This document shows positions 63,401 through 64,000 of a stretch of DNA of 64,000 nucleotides, one piece after another. A program made the translations under genes and the position numbers. The stretch spans positions 806,001 to 870,000 of the forward strand of contig NZ_JADKYS010000001.1 of NCBI RefSeq assembly GCF_015354345.1. The letters run 5' to 3'. Below the pieces are notes generated by a model. That model was not told the origin of the DNA. It was given only the letters and a program-made list of their open reading frames with translations, and made no database searches. The number at the start of each line of letters is the position of its first letter. Position 1 is the first letter of the stretch. The stretch is from Methylophilus sp. 14. GTDB taxonomy: Bacteria; Pseudomonadota; Gammaproteobacteria; Burkholderiales; Methylophilaceae.

Positions 63401-64000
63401 GTGTGCGCCGTCTATGATGGCCTGCGCGGCGGCAAAGCCACTGCTGACCGCACCTTCAATAGTGGCCGGGTAGGGGCCGGCGATATAGTCGCCCGCCAGG
63501 TAGATATGCGGATCGACGGTATGCGTGGCAGGTCGCTGTAGCGATGGCGTGCAACTGAAGGTGGCGCGCTTTTCGGTGATGATTTGCGACCACAGTGGTT
63601 GTGCTGGTAGCGAGCAATGGTAGGTGGATAAAGCTAGATTGATTTCGGCGATACATTGTGCCACCAGAGCGGTTTTATCAGCGATCAGCGGCGGATGCGC
63701 GCTGATGACCACGGCAAGTAGGCCTGCCTGGTCGCAACATTGTCCGCGGTCAAATACCCATTGAGCGAAGCCGTGACATAAGCCCATGATGGGGTGTGGT
63801 AAACGCGTCTCAGCGCTGTATTGCAGGTAAACCGTGGTGATTGGTTGATAGTCGAATGCCGGGATGGCCGCCACACCGGTCATGGTTTTAAGTTGATGCG
63901 GGCCCGCGGCAATAATGACATCGTCAAATATGTCTATATCTGTCGCAGTAGATATTTCACAACCGGCATCTGTGGTTTTGATCGCTGTCACCGGGCAGCG
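63389..64000 (-). CDS. hpnE: FAD-dependent desaturase of squalene metabolism (HpnE-like), 3' part
   Basis: The C-terminal 203 codons of an amine-oxidase-type flavoprotein. The frame is open to the right edge. Blocks such as FDDVIIAAGPHQL, YQPITTVYLQY, GFAQWVFDR, ITEKRATFSC and LAGDYIAGPYPATIEGAVSSG fit hydroxysqualene dehydroxylase, the last enzyme of the HpnCDE route to squalene for hopanoids. The final block is the FAD-binding end of the domain. The N-terminal FAD site is outside the window. A related phytoene desaturase is less likely. Confidence 0.8.
   Translation of the reverse strand, partial: RCPVTAIKTTDAGCEISTATDIDIFDDVIIAAGPHQLKTMTGVAAIPAFDYQPITTVYLQYSAETRLPHPIMGLCHGFAQWVFDRGQCCDQAGLLAVVISAHPPLIADKTALVAQCIAEINLALSTYHCSLPAQPLWSQIITEKRATFSCTPSLQRPATHTVDPHIYLAGDYIAGPYPATIEGAVSSGFAAAQAIIDGAHLAR

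Overview
The window looks like chromosomal core DNA of a betaproteobacterium, most likely a methylotroph of the family Methylophilaceae (Methylophilus-like). This is inferred from gene order and protein character, not from a database search. Pointers are the uninterrupted rpsB-tsf-pyrH-frr-uppS-cdsA-dxr-rseP-bamA-skp-lpxD-fabZ-lpxA-lpxB-rnhB run, a ferredoxin-type sulfate assimilation cluster with a DUF934 gene, an EpsA-like LuxR regulator plus a PEP-CTERM protein, formate-tetrahydrofolate ligase, dihydroxyacetone kinase subunits, and roughly half-GC codon use. The DNA is densely coding, with no rRNA, insertion sequence, prophage or CRISPR array, and one tRNA gene.

Layout. 1-6.1 kb: the 3' end of prfB, a YchJ-type protein, a Phd/PIN toxin-antitoxin pair with a long perfect palindrome, an ASCH protein, prfC and acs. 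6.2-13 kb: glnE, a membrane diguanylate cyclase, and dhaL-dhaK. 13.1-27.8 kb: tRNA-Arg(CCU), then the translation, phospholipid, isoprenoid, outer-membrane assembly and lipid A genes, all on the plus strand. 28-30.5 kb: a small HTH protein and a 702-residue protein with a duplicated unknown domain. 30.6-38.1 kb: a 7Fe ferredoxin and cysN-cysD-cysH-DUF934-cysI, a TSUP permease and a divergent CysB-type regulator. 38.2-43.8 kb: a DUF302 lipoprotein, a HerA-like ATPase, fhs, a YigZ protein and an AI-2E family permease. 43.8-46.9 kb: a coupled CHASE2 / SH3 / M48 operon on the minus strand. 47-50.6 kb: a tiny membrane protein, then a PEP-CTERM protein, PhoA alkaline phosphatase and an exported unknown, preceded by a Pho-box-like array. 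50.7-55.4 kb: rmuC, moaD, moaE, a Lon-like protease and hslR. 55.4-62.5 kb: an EpsA-like regulator, a small membrane protein, rpsF-priB-rpsR-rplI, dnaB, alr and radA. The end holds two small exported proteins of unknown role and the 3' part of a squalene-pathway FAD enzyme (HpnE-like).

How the genes work together. The 13-28 kb block couples translation to envelope building: UppS, CdsA and Dxr make lipid precursors, RseP and BamA/Skp serve outer-membrane quality control and assembly, and LpxD/FabZ/LpxA/LpxB make lipid A. The 30-38 kb block takes sulfate to sulfide (CysDN, APS-type CysH, CysI). It has no CysJ flavoprotein, and a ferredoxin gene lies beside it. The 47-50 kb block looks like a phosphate-starvation response in which a surface-sorted PEP-CTERM protein is made with a secreted phosphatase.

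The least explained material is the 702-residue duplicated-domain protein with its HTH neighbour, four 33-bp tandem repeats that each carry an in-frame stop codon, the CHASE2/SH3/M48 operon, two tiny hydrophobic ORFs, a Lon-like protein with altered nucleotide-binding motifs, probable leaderless starts at rmuC and dnaB, and two dispersed intergenic repeat families.
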